Shown in pieces: positions 11,228-23,175 of a stretch of 64,000 bases of DNA (the stretch's first letter is position 1; each line of letters opens with the position of its first letter). The notes beneath the pieces are model-generated. The model had not been told where the DNA came from. It saw only the letters and a list, made by a program, of their open reading frames with translations, and did no database searches. Position numbers and translations under genes: made by a program. Source of the stretch: Clitopilus passeckerianus (Eukaryota; Basidiomycota; Agaricomycetes; Agaricales; Entolomataceae); contig CALYLX010000159.1 in NCBI GenBank assembly GCA_944990035.1, positions 682,001 through 746,000 of the forward strand. The letters are read 5' to 3'.

Positions 11228-11885
11228 ATGACTTTCCGCGGTGGACGTTCGACAGCTTTGGCACCCCAACCTTCGCCTGATTCACCTCCCAGAGAAGGCC
11301 CCTTGCATATGAGCAGTATTGCCAACATCCTGCTCATGATTCGACGACACAACAAGGAATCAAAAGCACACCATACTGTTGTCGAATCAGGCCCAGTTCA
11401 GACCCATCCAAGCCTCGCGAGCAACTCTTCAGGAAAAACGGGCCCTTTCCGACTGGCAGAGACGTTCGTCTGCACTGACGCTGTCGACATGCTCAAGCTC
11501 CTAAGGGCGACAAGGCAAAGCCTACTCAGCTACGCCCAATCTCTGGGCTCTAATGCTCTGGTCGACGAGAAGTAAGTATATTTTGTATTACCTCGTACTT
11601 ATTGAGGAGGAGCTCATGTCCATTCAAAGGTGGAGCTACGTAATTTGCGGACCGAAGCAGCAACGACATGACGGTAAACAGAGGACTACCTTCCGTGTTC
11701 ATGTGAGTACCACATTTTCAGCGACGATGATGAAGTAGAAAGTGTCTGACATTGATTGCTAGATCTCTTACACTGCCTGCACGGTCCGCGCCACAACGAC
11801 CGACACCAACCAGCCTGTCGCGCTCGAAAAGATTCAAGGCGTGCCAGGCTGCATGACTGTCCTCGACAGGAAACACGAGAGATGA
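11228..11885 (+). CDS. Small unknown protein, three exons
   Basis: ATG at 11228 opens MTFRGGRSTALAPQPSPDSP. Exon 1 ends at 11571 with a GTAAGT donor; exon 2 runs 11630-11702 (DEKWSYVICGPKQQRHDGKQ, then RTTFRVH); exon 3 runs 11763-11885 (ISYTACTVRATTTDTNQPVA, then LEKIQGVPGCMTVLDRKHER and TGA). Both introns are short and canonical and keep the frame, so the model is firm. The product is about 179 residues, soluble, with no signal peptide or membrane segment. I do not know the family; the VICGPKQ...TFRVHISYTA pattern recalls small mushroom proteins of unknown role. Confidence 0.6.
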
Positions 11886-12929
11886 GACGCCTTCATTCAT
11901 CCAGCAGCCACCTCCTCAACACACTGTCGCCACGTACACGTTCCCGATACCCAAGCAAATGGACCACGAAATAGTCTTGGCGCCCTCGAATATTGCTATT
12001 CGCCTCCTGCGAATCTTCGAACTCTTAGCCAGCGCTCGCAACATACCGCGATTGATCTACTCTCCCCCGTCAACTTCGCGATTTCAATTGTCTCGCTTCG
12101 CCCGCATAATCTATGTACCACCAACCTTCGCATCCCATCTATTCGCCGTGACGCCTTTTCGCTCGCTCCTTTTCGACTTCATCTCCACCGTTTAATCAAA
12201 AATATTCGAACGGAACTGACTAGCTTAATTTCAATCTATACGTCAGAGCCATGGACTCTCCTCCAGCATGTACCATATATATTCGCAATCTTCAAGCTGC
12301 ATATCACATGTACACCTAGTTCAGTATAATCTTGCGCATGCCGCTCAACCTACAATCCTTTTCAATTTATTTCGTTTTTCGTCAATATATCGTACATTTG
12401 GGCGTTCAATACAACTGGGGTATTATGGGCATCGTCTCTTGCAAGCGTTCAAAAATAAACAACAGCCTTGAACGGTCTGCAGCCTGGTGGACTGATTCTC
12501 ATCAGAAAACGGACGGTGCAAGTCGGCTCCCGTTATCTATTGTGTCGGCTGTATGTACCCTGAAACGGGAAGGTCCCGGCCGAAGCCGCAATAGTCCCAA
12601 GACATGGTGCTTGACTTCCAGATTCTTTTCTGGATTCTTTTCAGGAGCAATGTACCTCAGTTATCATGACTGACAAAGTTGTGGCAAGGTGAATGTTTAG
12701 ATTCGGGAATATTGCTCAAATTTGAAGGGGTTTAAACGTGGTTGATTTCATACACAAAGGGACATAGATTCAAGCGTAGATCGAATGTCATATGGAGCCT
12801 CATAGTATACTAAATTCGATTGGGTCGTCATACTCGAATGAACCGAAGCCGGAAGATTTACCGTGTAAAGAACAACTCTAGAGCGAATATTATCTATGAT
12901 CCAGGTGCTGAATTACCGAAAAGGCGGAA
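11886..12929. other. 1 kb without a convincing gene
   Basis: Holds the 3' flank of the small gene before it and the 3' flank of the F-box gene after it (the two are convergent). Short AT-rich open frames only; nothing with a motif or splice support. Confidence 0.4.
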
Positions 12930-14502
12930 TTACTGGATCAGCAATATCAGTCTGTCAACATTATAGTCGATACAAGTGAACTCACAATGCCTCAGTTCGA
13001 ATAAACCACCTGCTGTATTGTACATCTCTACGAGATCCGACGGAGGAGGTAGAAAGGAACAGTCGAAACCGGGTCTGGGCCGGCAGGAGAAGTCTATTGT
13101 GCTGAGTTCAGTGACGCCGGTATTTTGGGTTCCTTTCCTGGCCCTGGCTGCGTAAAGAAGAGCTTCGATTGATTCAGTGTCGGGACGGATGGTTCCTCTG
13201 AGGTGTATTAACTGAGGGAGCAGTTCACCCGTGCCTATTTTACGCAGAATGCTAGGAGGCATTGACGAGATGCTCACTGAGATACGTTTAATGGTCGACA
13301 CTGATAATAGTACCGAATGGAAATCCTGTTCCGACAAAGAAAGGATGAAGAGCCTGAAGTTTTTAAGATTGGACTGTGACCTCTCAAGCAGGTTACAGAT
13401 GTCTCCTGCGAGTATGACAGCACCTCTGTTGACCCGAATCTCCAGGTCAACTAAGGAAGGCAAAGTCAAAGACAGTAAAAGCACAGAAATTGGGTCGGAA
13501 CGCGACTGTTCGTCGCCTAGTAGGTCCAACTCAAGAGTCTCGAGTTTCTCGAGGCGTATTGCTGTGGCCCCGAGGTTAATTGGATCTGTGGGGATCTGGG
13601 AAGAGCCACTCAGTTTGAGCGTACAGGTTTCGAGATGGGGGCATTTTGGCAACAGGGCACGGGCCATTGAAGGCGACAAGGGAAGGTTGCCAGTTGTGGG
13701 GCTAATGGATAGGTGAATCAAGTTCTTCCATGGTATATCCGATTCAAGATCTGTCGATGTCGGTCAGACTAACAGGTTGGGGTGAGTGACACTGAACTCA
13801 ACACGAGGGTGCGAACAGCGTATATGTGTCATTGGGCTCCTCTTCATTTTGGAAGTCTGTTATGAAGGATTTGAGGCCACACATGGGCAACAACGTAGAA
13901 AATGTGACGTCGAGGATTCCTGCATCCACCTCGTCATGAGTAATGTCAATCTGCTCCAGTCGAGGCACTAATAAGCGTCGGAGAAAATTTTGGGTTGTAG
14001 TGGACCCAATTCGAGAAAAATCTACAATAAGCTCTCGGGTACCGCGAGCCATGATATCTTGTGCGAAGGTAGTCATTTCATCTAGGGTTCGAAGCACTTC
14101 AGGAGTGTGGTGTTCCTTGCCAGCATATTCGACACATACTGTCTCGAAGAGGGCAGGTGTATCCAAAGCAATTCGTCTCCAGCGGGAGCAAACATGTTCA
14201 GGATAAGTGATAGCGGCAGGACGGGGATCCTCTGGGGTGTACGATCCTAGATGATATATGACATTTTCGCGGGCAGCTGTAAAAATAAGCGAAAGGATCT
14301 CAGGTGGAAGCTTCTTATGCCAGGCCAGCGCCGATTTCAGTCGAGTTATTCGCGTTTGGAGGTCGTCCGTTTTAGCTTCATCGACAAGGAGTAGGCATCG
14401 AGTGTACGTAGCCTCTAATTCCTCTCGAATATGTGGTGTAAGGATGTAGTCGGATCTCCAAGCTTCGTCTTCGATTGGGTTGATCGGAGGAAGTTGTTGC
14501 AT
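12930..14502 (-). CDS. F-box protein with C-terminal leucine-rich region
   Basis: Probable substrate receptor of an SCF ubiquitin ligase. From the ATG near 14502 (MQQLPPINPIEDEAWRSDYI) a helix of about 50 residues precedes the F-box: LPPEILSLIFTAARENV, then HVCSRWRRIALDTPALFETV, the usual agaricomycete form. One intron at 13751-13802 (donor GTTGAG on the minus strand) joins TYTLFAPSY to LESDIPWKNLIHLSI. The second exon has repeated Leu-rich segments (HLETCTLKLSG, KLETLELDLLG, LVDLEIRV, LKNFRLFILS), as expected for the ligand side. An upstream in-frame ATG near 14637 would add 45 residues that do not look like part of the fold, so I prefer the shorter start. These genes expand in mushroom genomes; the target cannot be told from sequence. 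Confidence 0.75.
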
Positions 14503-14743
14503 GCTGCTGCTGTGTCTTTCGGCCCTTTCCTCGTCGATGTATTTGTGCTGTGTTGGCCCGAGCATGAGATGCCTGGCGCCTACAAAGGCTACAACAATCC
14601 GGTAACATCGGGTTCCGGAGCCGCAGTGCGTGATCATCAATCTAGTTGACTCGACCACGCAGTCCTCTGTCCCTCACCACATTGTGCAGTCGTTCTGAAA
14701 ACAAATAAAATGAACTCCGGCAGCTTTTCGCAACCTAGCTATC

Positions 14744-15341
14744 ATGTTCACCACCCAGAGACTCCGTTTACGTGCTTACAAGTCGAGCGACTTTGAGCCT
14801 CTCCTCGATCTTCATAACAACTTCGGAAATGCGACCTGGCTCCAAGGAGACATCCATATCGCCCCTGTTACTGAGGAAAACTTTAAGACCGGCGCATTGA
14901 AATTCTTCCAGTCAAGTTTGATGTTCTGCGTTGTGGAAGAGCTAGAGACTGGCGCGTTCGTTGGATCAGCCATGCTCTTTGGGATGAAGCCGAAGAACCG
15001 AACTACTCTCTTCGGCATCAGTCTGCATCCCAAATTCCAAAATAAGGGCTATGGAACAGAACTTACAAGGTTTATGGTCGATTATGCGTTCCATAATCTG
15101 GGAATGCATAGGGTGTCGTTGATTGTGTTCAGCGGTAACGATCGGGCTGTCCAGGTGTACAAGAAAGTGTTCGTGTCCCTTTCGCCTCATATGGAAGTCT
15201 ATGCTGAGACCATGCTATAGCGGATTCGTTGAAGAAGGACGCGCCCGGAAATCTGTGTGGATTAACGGTGAATGGCACGATGAGATTCACATGGCCATTT
15301 TGGATGAAGATTGGCTTGCTAGCAGAGCTGCGCAATCGTAG
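14744..15341 (+). CDS. GNAT-family N-acetyltransferase
   Basis: Acetyl-CoA-dependent transferase of the RimJ/RimL-like branch; substrate unknown. ATG at 14744 starts MFTTQRLRLRAYKSSDFEPL, the typical N-terminal strand (TQRLxLRxY/F). The acetyl-CoA loop appears as LHPKFQNKGYGTELTRFMVD, matching the Q/RxxGxG/A signature, followed by HRVSLIVFSGNDRAVQVYKK, the conserved end of the fold. One intron of 52 bp at 15169-15220 (donor GTTCGT, acceptor TAG) restores the frame into VGFVEEGRARKSVWINGEWH, then DEIHMAILDEDW, the standard C-terminal strand. Total about 180 residues, normal for the family. It is divergent from the F-box gene, with about 240 bp between the two starts. Confidence 0.88.
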
Positions 15342-16408
15342 GTGAGAAAAAGTCGTCATTACACTTCCGCAGCCTTGGTTGATGAAGATAATAGCAGCTA
15401 GGTTCCGCCTTACATCAATATATGATGTAGAATCTGCGATAGCATTGGCCGATACCTCTTGCTCCAGCCCCGAGCCCATCTGACCTCAGACTATCGCCTC
15501 CATCTTCCGTTCTCGCTCGCTCTGCTCGACCGAGGAGCATTCCAAGCTGGATGGCTCCCAACTGACTCTATTGCTCTTGACACGTATCGCGTATTACAAT
15601 AAAAGATTCAAACTGTCCACTGTATATTATTCTTTCTACTTTATACAATCCGTTGAAGTCAAATAGTACGCTGCTAGATCTGAATCTAAGGAAGGGATCC
15701 AGGACGAAGGTATCATAGAACTCCTGAAGGTAGATTCTCACTGCCGGTACACGACCGCCAACTTCAATCAACCGCCTCAACCACCCCTTCCATTGGATTT
15801 GGCGGAAACTTACGAACGTGCAGACGGATTGTGCATGATTATAAGTAGAGATGCCGATTTCCGTCCGTTCACCTTTCCGATTCGTGGTTGTGGTGCCAAA
15901 GAGTGCTCGGGTGAATAGACGATCGACTGGCAAAGTATATTTGGAGCGCATGTTACCCACTATACAAGGTGGTTGGATACCGGATATCTCAAGATACTGT
16001 AAATTCCTGCGGGGTTCCTCCAACTTCCTTGGAGGCTTCAGGCGCCAAATGGCAATGAAAAGCGCCCAAGCCGGACAGGCGGAACAGATGACCCGAGTGC
16101 CGAATCAACTTCTGAATGAGGTTAATTTTCTCGCGGAGCTCCCGCCGAGTGCTTATCGAGGACCAGGCTCTGGTACCTTTGCTTTGTCTTCAATATGTTA
16201 GAACCTTTGGCTTTCTTCATTGATCCACCCAAATGCGATGCGAAAGGCGAAAGGATTGACGTCAGAACACTAAAGTGGTAAAGATCAAACAAGGTCAAAG
16301 CGGCTGCCAAAGAGCGTTATAAATGGACGAGGATGGCCCGCAAGTGGCTTCCGGTCCCACTTCTCCTGCCACCAAGAAGGTAAAATTGAAGTACACCACG
16401 CCAATTAG
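15342..16408. other. No certain gene; one long minus-strand frame
   Basis: A minus-strand open frame at 15568-16023 lacks an ATG at its head; the first internal one starts MRSKYTLPVDRLFTRALFG near 15951. Aromatic and basic residues look coding-like, but no domain is recognised and I find no firm splice partners upstream near 16122-16310. Confidence 0.3.
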
Positions 16409-18234
16409 ATGCCGACTTCTGTCTACTTCAGAAATTCGATAAACGGTTCTCCGTCCTCCACCCTCGCCGAACCGAAGCCCAGCATTCAATATATCGAGGC
16501 AGCAACATCTAATGTTATAAGTCTATCCTCACTGGATAAAGCAATCGTCAAGGATAGGCTCAGAAAGGCTCAGAATGAGCTTATTGTCCTCGAAGCCGAA
16601 ATTGCACGCCTTTCCCTTTTGAAACCTCGCCGACAAAAAGAAAGAAATCAAACAACTTCAGGTTGCTATATTATAGCACCTCACAAGGACCTCCCAAATG
16701 ACATACACGAAATATTCTCCTACCTCGTCAATGACGACTATTGTCTTCGCCTGCCGGCTCTTCCGTTATCGAAGGCCCTTGGGCCCTACGCCAGGTCTGT
16801 TCCCGATGGAGGAAGGTTGCCTTGAGCTGCCGTTTGCTTTGGGACTCGGTGCACATCGATACGAAGCTTCCAACATGGTGCAACATGGATAGGTTCACAA
16901 CATTGGATTTCGACTTTACTCAATCGTGGCGATCCAAGCTATTCTGCGCTGCGCATGTGCTTCCCCCGAAAGGACCATCCGTCTTTCCGCATCTTTGGCC
17001 GCACGGCTATACTACTGGAAACTCAGCTAGCATTGGACGCTCTCCACCTCCTCATACCCCCAACGCATCCCGCATTGCCTAGATTTAGACGGCTCCTTAA
17101 CTGTGTCGAGATCCTTCCTCGAACATACGCGCACGGCGAATTTTGATTCGTTGGCCTCGCTTTTTCTCGATTGTACCTACGGCATGCGACACAAGGGCTT
17201 TGAGCCCTCACTCACGGACCGTATTAGCCCACTCTCATCTCTTAGCTTCGAACCTGGCCTAACAACTCTTCCTCTTCGTCAATTGAGCAAGGCGTCCTTC
17301 AATTTGACACCGACATTAGACGTGCTTTCGTCACAGTTGACAGAATTAACCATACACGGCGGGCCATACCTCCACTCCTTCACTGCCGCCGATGTTTTAC
17401 CTTGCCTGAGCAAATGCGTGAACTTGACGACCCTCCGAATTAAAGAGGTCCCTCTTTGATGCCACCCGCCCCACCGATCTTACCCTTCTCCCCAAGTTAG
17501 AACACCTCACACTGGTCGTCTGCAACCCTGACGATGACGATGACGATGACGAGATGGACAACCAATATTCTATCATGGACCTACTTGAGCTACCGTCACT
17601 GGTCACTTTGACAATCGGCGAGGTTCATGATACTGGCACATATCCGCTCCAGAAACTCACGGACCTGATCAGAAGATCCTGTTGTCAGAGACCCTCACAT
17701 CCATTTACAATTTTCGGGAATGCTTCTACGATGATTATGGGGGCGACAGCGACGACGACGAGCTACCTTTGAACACCATACCGGAATTCCCATATTCGCA
17801 ACTTCAGGAGTTGGCCACCTTGATTCCCGCCGTTAAAAACCTTAACCCTTCGTATGAACCTTCAAGAACATATAGAACCGCTTGCACGCGATGACCTTCT
17901 TCCTAATTTGGTTACGCTATCCGCCTGCCAGTGGTTCAACATCCTTTTTGCTCGAAATTTAGCAGAGCAACTCAAAACTATCGTTCGGAAGTCAAAGCTG
18001 GACGGGAAATGGAAACACCTGGAGGAGGTTGTGATGCGTACCACTGATGTGGTGTCTTCAGAGAGAGAAATAGGACTGGCGTCACCTTTGGGAACGACCC
18101 GGATCTTGAAGGTGATATGGCGGTACTCGTACGGTGGCCCACACATCAAGGGCCTGACTGATGTAATACAGAAATCCTATGGGATCACCTTTTGTGAATG
18201 TGTGCGACATTGGTATGAATCCCCTGGACTGTGA
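16409..18234 (+). pseudogene. Decayed F-box gene
   Basis: Begins like an intact F-box gene: MPTSVYFRNSINGSPSSTLA, a coiled helix (DKAIVKDRLRKAQNELIVLE), then the F-box LPNDIHEIFSYLVNDDYCL. The second half of the box (ALRQVCSRWRKVALSCRLLW) is already in another frame. The rest of the Leu-rich C-terminus can be followed through at least four more frame changes: ETQLALDALHLLIPPTHPAL near 17010, LTTLPLRQLSKASFNLTPTL near 17255, MDLLELPSLVTLTIGEVHDT near 17572, and the last part 17854-18234 (LARDDLLPNLVTLSACQWF to WYESPGL). The changes do not sit at intron borders. A run of GACGAT codons near 17530 encodes an Asp tract. It is not a close copy of the F-box gene at 12930-14502. Confidence 0.7.
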
Positions 18235-18558
18235 AACTGGTTGGAGACTATTTTATCCAAGTGTTTATTTCGGAGTACGTAGATAATTGATTAGTCTCGT
18301 TACTCTACTGTTCGATGCTGATATGCGAAGAAAGTACGAGGATAATTTAAACGTTGTAACGTAATTACTTGCCTTCAAACGCCAAGTCAGACTCACCATC
18401 CTGAAACAACCTTTCTACGCCCACTAGTACCTGAAAAATATTCCCTCGTGAGCGCATTTTTCGCCTCCCCAAACGCGCTCTGAAATTGCACCTCAGCAGA
18501 CGACATTCAAGTCAATGTCTGGCACCGTTTACCACACATTCATCCGTGTGGCGCCGTT
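18235..18558. other. Intergenic, no gene seen
   Basis: About 320 bp between the F-box pseudogene and the 3' end of the EH-domain gene. No open frame of note. Confidence 0.4.
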
Positions 18559-21301
18559 TCATGTGGAAGCAGCAGCGACTGACAACTCTTCGTAGGCTGG
18601 GGGTGGCAAAGCTTCGTCTTCGTGTCCAGCTGATCTAGCCCCACGACTCTGTAATCGGAGCCGTACCTCAGCGACCTCCTCCCTGAGCTCCTGTGCTTCC
18701 CGCCTAAGGCTTTCCACCTGGATATTAGAGGCTTCGAGCGCCGTTTCACGACGCCGATCCGCCTCTGCTAGTTCATCCCTCATTTCCCTCATCTTCGCCT
18801 TCAGGGTGTCATTCTCGTGTGTAACATCCTTCATCACCCGGAACAGCTCGTTCTCGTCGCTGGAGTGCTGCAGCTGCCGCATGAGGGCCTCCATTTCCTC
18901 TAGCTGTGCTTTCAGGCTCGAATTGTTGCGCCGAAGTTCGTCAATCTCGGCTTGCCCACTGCTGCTGGTGACGAACATCTGCGCGGTGGAATGCTGCATC
19001 GTCCGAAGCTTTGTCTTCAACTGCTCGTTTTCTCGTGTAACATCGCCCATTAGGATCTGCATCTCCTGCAGGCTCGTCGTTGAGCTAGATCCAGACTGCT
19101 CAGATCCGCTGATTACGCGTTCAAGGCGGCTCGCCCTATCCTGCACCTCCTCCTTCTCCTCTTCCAACATTTCAATCCTCCGCTTCAAGGTCTCAACCTC
19201 CTCCCTGGTTTGACTAGCAGCTTGCTCAGCAACCTCCCGTGCTTCGTATAACCTAGCTCCCAGATCTCTTTTCTCCTGCATTGAGGCCTCCAGCCTGCGT
19301 TCGGCAACTGCCAAGTTCCGTCGAACCTCAATGGCGTCAGTGGTTTGGCGACTGAGCTGTTCATTTTGTTCCGTCATCTCCTCCAGAGTTTGTTGTTGCT
19401 GCTCGTTCATGCGAAGTAAATGGCCGGACGTCTGCTCCATCTCGTGTATCTTCGTTATTAGGGCTTCGACCTCTTCAGTGAGTGCAGTATTCCGTATCTG
19501 CAGGTCCGCCTCCCTTGATAGCTGTGTCGTGAGATCGTCGACTTTGAGCTTCAGTCGGGCATTCTCTCGCTCTATTTTCTCGTACTGCTCTAGAGACACC
19601 GTAGCTGGAGAGGGTGGAATCTCCTCACTCGGCCCGAAATACCCTGATTGGCGGAGCATTAACCCGGGAGCTGAAGACAATGTCCGGCGTCGTTGCACGT
19701 TCACCATTGGGGAAATGGGTTTTGGAGGGAGAGGAGGTGGGCGTCGTTCTTTCGTTGGGCTCGAAGGCGACGATGGGCTCTTCGAAGTAGATGAGGCCCT
19801 TCGAATGATAGGTGGTTTGGGGGAATTAGGGATTCGGGGAGGCGAAGGCACTTGTGGTGAGCGGGGCTGAAGAGGAGCCTCAGGCTGCTTGGGTTCTTTG
19901 GGACGATATTTCAAGGGCAGAAGAGAGATTGGAAGGGTGCTAGGCAGAGGAGAGCCAGATAGCTTCTTGTGTATCAGATGCATTGCAATGGCGAATCCAT
20001 CTTGCGTCAGTCGGTTGTCGTGATTCAGGTCAGCGAGGTCCCTGCGTTTTTTAGTTCGTGCATTCCTAGCCTGCAAGATTTTGACACACCATATTAGGGC
20101 CAGATCTTCTGGTGGTAGCTTGAATGTAAGCATGTACTTTGCAAGCCCGTCTCCCTCCAGGTAACCGACTTTCTGGGTGTCCAGGTTTTCAAATTCGCGA
20201 TTTGACTGCTCTTTCTCAGCTGGTGTGATCATCCATTCACTGATATCACGCAGAACGCTACCACTGGATTTAGACCTGGGCTTCCCATTTGGTCGGGTAA
20301 TTGAAGGCGCTGGGGTTATAGAGGGTATGTAAGAAGTGCTTGGACGGGGGGTGGTGTCTTTTCCTCCGGGCCGGGCAGTCGGTAGGGGGTTCTTGTCCTT
20401 GCGACCGGCGGAGCCATTGGAAGAGGAACGGGTTCTGAGTACGGGTTTTTCGTCTTGTTGTCGTTGAGGCTGTGGTTTCGTAACAAAGATACCCCGATAT
20501 ACGTGGGTGGGTATGGAAGGTGGTAGCGATTTGAAAGTGCCAGCTAACACGACTTGGATGAGGTACATTCCCAGACAAAAATCGTCGATATCGAGTGCTC
20601 CGCGTTGTTGGGTATCGGCAAAGTTCCTAGGAACATAGATTAAGAACAAACATTGGACCTCAAGGGGAAGCGATATACCATATCTTCCATAGATCCTCGG
20701 CAGATAGGTTAGATTGCAAAAATATGTCGCGTACTTTATCACCTGGACAATGGAGCAATATAAGAATGATATCCCTCTGAGGGGAAAGCTTTTGGCGTTG
20801 CTTACCAGCCAGAAGCTCTCCGATCGGACCACTCTCCCTGAATAATGTGTCGAATATGTCCCGAGAATTCTTGGTCAAGGGTGGCCACTCCGGTCGCGGA
20901 CAGTTGGGTTCGTTGTACTGAATAGGCGGTTGCAAGCGCCCTTTGAACGTCGGCAGTGGCCCCGCTAGACGAACAAGGGATTGGCACCCACATTACGACG
21001 TGGAACGACGACGACACTCACGGTCATTAACCAACTGGACCTTGACATCCTCCCCTTTCTGAGCCCAACCAATCAGCCTGACAGCAATTGCTAGCCCTCG
21101 TTCTGAAAGGTCTCCTGATTTGTCTTGGTCCGCAATGTTCCAAATGTTGCTAAGGACCAAAGGCGATAGGTCGACACTTTCCGAGAATATGTCAACAATG
21201 GCGTCGCCACTAATCAGCCCTGGACGCTTGCATCCAGCATGCTCGTATATTCGCGCAACGATTTCAAGTTCCTCATCGGTCGGTACGAAGTTGATTCCCA
21301 T
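18559..21301 (-). CDS. EH-domain endocytic scaffold (Ede1/Eps15-like)
   Basis: Early endocytic adaptor; EH domains bind NPF peptides at clathrin-coated sites. ATG at 21301 (MGINFVPTDEELEIVARIYE). EH1 occupies the first exon (VDLSPLVLSNIWNIADQDKS). After an intron, PGPLPTFKGRLQPPIQYNEP leads to EH2 (PPLTKNSRDIFDTLFRESGP, AEDLWKIW, LADTQQRGALDIDDFCLGMY). EH3 is near 20000-20230 (ITPAEKEQSNREFENLDTQK, PPEDLALIW, DLADLNHDNRLTQDGFAIAM). The apparent 16-residue insert inside EH3 is a 48-bp GT-AG intron without stop codons. Next come a Pro/Ser-rich linker with PPLPPKP motifs and a coiled coil of some 350 residues. The protein ends PPPAYEELSVAAAST, a PPxY motif that could recruit a WW-domain ubiquitin ligase such as Rsp5. 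At roughly 900 residues it is shorter than yeast Ede1, and I see no terminal UBA domain. Confidence 0.88.
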
Positions 21302-21895
21302 TGGTCGGGCCAAAATTGGTTGCGTTTATGACTCTGAAGGAGGCCGGACCCTAGAGTGCCTGGAATGACTGGTTCTGATTCTGGTTGTGCGAGAGTCGGG
21401 TTATACTGTAGCTGCTGCTGCGGGAGCTGGTATCATCGTATTATGTCCAGGAGAGAGCTTTGAAGCTGTGTGTTTCCCGCAGTATGGGGGTGATGGATGA
21501 CCATGATATGAACACCAGGCTCAGCTGGTTGTTCTCGCATGCAGATCAGACGACACGGATCACCATGCGGCGGTCGGCTTTACACCTATATTGTCCAAAA
21601 ACAAAAGTGAGAATAATTGGAATATAATGTATTGAATGTTGTGCTACGATATACAGGTTTGAATCTACTACAGGCTACAGTGATCTACGTACAGGTGGTT
21701 TCCGCCAGCGGAACCAATGGTGTCAGAATGGAAAAATACAAAATGTTCTGAGGAATAGATGTAGAATGTGAGGGCATGACCTGAGGATAGAAAAGGAAGG
21801 AAAATGTATTGAATGGTAGTAGTGTAGGTGTCAGGATCCATAGAGTCATAAAGTCATAAAGTCATAAAGAAATGGTGTCGAGCATGATCGACATT
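21302..21895. promoter_or_regulatory. Upstream region of the EH-domain gene and 3' flank of the HMG gene
   Basis: About 590 bp. Contains CTG-rich sequence near 21410-21430 and the direct repeat AAAGTCATA three times near 21848-21875. No gene seen. Promoter role for the EH-domain gene is inferred from position. Confidence 0.35.
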
Positions 21896-23175
21896 TTAAG
21901 GCTCAAAGTTCATGAAATCGTCCATGAACTGATCGGCGAGGGAGGAGTATGATGGATTATCCTCTAGTTGAGAGATCAACTCTTCAAGAGGATCATGGTT
22001 CTTGAGACCGTCGAGATGAGCAATAACCAAAACATCAGAATGATTATATCGGCCGTCGCGAGCTGCCTCAGGAAGATGCTTGAGCGCGTTTTCAAAGTCG
22101 TCGTTGAGACCTGAAGCCTGGCCCACAGCAATGCCAAAGGACTCTTCAGGAGGGTAGATAAAACAGCCTTGGGAGTCGAAGGCTTGGAGAATCGCCCCAG
22201 GGGCGGGTACGAATGCGTCGCCAAGGTTGTGGTAATTTGGAGGAAGGAGTTGCGTATCGAGCTGGTCTGGCTAGCTCAAAGAGACAGTCAGGAATCGTGG
22301 TAGGCTGGGTGAGATGGAATAAGTACCTTGAGTATGATCATATCGGCTTTCTTCTCGTCTAGAAGAGGTGGCAGAAGAAGTTCAGGAATATCTGCGGTAT
22401 CAACGAACTCGTCGACTGGGGTGGAGACCTCTTCGGATGACATGCGAGAGGAAGGGGAGTCGGTGAGCTCGGGAGTATCTTCCTCGATAGGAGGAGGGGA
22501 ACGACTTGGGTATGCGAAGGATGGCATGGGCGAAGGCGACCTGGGTTCAGGTTTGATGTCAACAGGGGACGACTCAGTGCTTGAAGCCGCGGATACAAGC
22601 TTTTTGGCTTTAGCCTTCTTCCTGAGCATCGACCTTCGTTTGGCGGCGCCGACCTTTGAGCCAGGAGTGTAGACGTACTCAGGGTACATCACTTTATGTT
22701 CTGCCTTTTCTTGCTCGGCTTCGTCCTGGTAGGGAGCCTTTTCGTCATCGGACATCGACTTCCAAGTGATACCGGCATGGACACTGATCCAGTTCTGGTC
22801 ATGTGTACCTTTGTGGAGGGCGTAGAAAGCCGAGCGGAAGATGATGAACGCATTGCGAGGTCGAGGAATGTGTTCGCCGTTGGCGGCTCTACGACCTCTC
22901 CCTTTCGGCTTCGGCTTGGGAGCGGGAGGTGGTGACGGAGACGGAGACGGAGACGGGGTGTAGATATCGGGCGAAGGAGATCGAGATTCTGAACGACCGC
23001 GAGTGGCAGGAGGTGAATCAAGGAGATCAGGCGAGTACTTTTGCCATCCTTGATCTGCGTGAAAACTGTGTGAGCGTTTGATATCATTCCCTCGAGACAA
23101 TGCAGACATACCATCATACTCGACGGGATGATTTCGGGCAGATCGTCTTGTTTTGACGTTGCGGAAGACGGGCAT
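21896..23175 (-). CDS. HMG-box transcription factor (MATA_HMG type)
   Basis: DNA-binding regulator of the fungal mating-type/Ste11-like HMG class. ATG at 23173-23175 (MPVFRNVKTRRSARNHPVEY). A 57-bp intron, in frame and stop-free, separates EYD from DQGWQKYSPDLLDSPPATRG. The HMG box reads HIPRPRNAFIIFRSAFYALH, then NWISVHAGITWKSMSDDEKA and PYQDEAEQEKAEHKVMYPEY; the RPRNAFIIFR start is the signature of this class. A basic tail (AKRRSMLRKKAKAKK) follows and may help DNA binding or nuclear import. The C-terminal half is Ser/Pro/acidic with an SP-rich region (PRSPSPMPSFAYPSRSPPP), a candidate activation domain and phosphorylation target. An intron near 22265-22325 joins ADMIILK to PDQLDTQLLPPNYHN; the product ends SLADQFMDDFMNFEP. 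No mating-type neighbours (homeodomain or pheromone genes) are in the window. Confidence 0.85.

Noticed and set aside
19995..20110. A 16-residue insertion in the third EH domain
   Set aside because: It is a 48-bp GT-AG intron without stop codons; removing it restores ALIWDLADLNHDNRLT.
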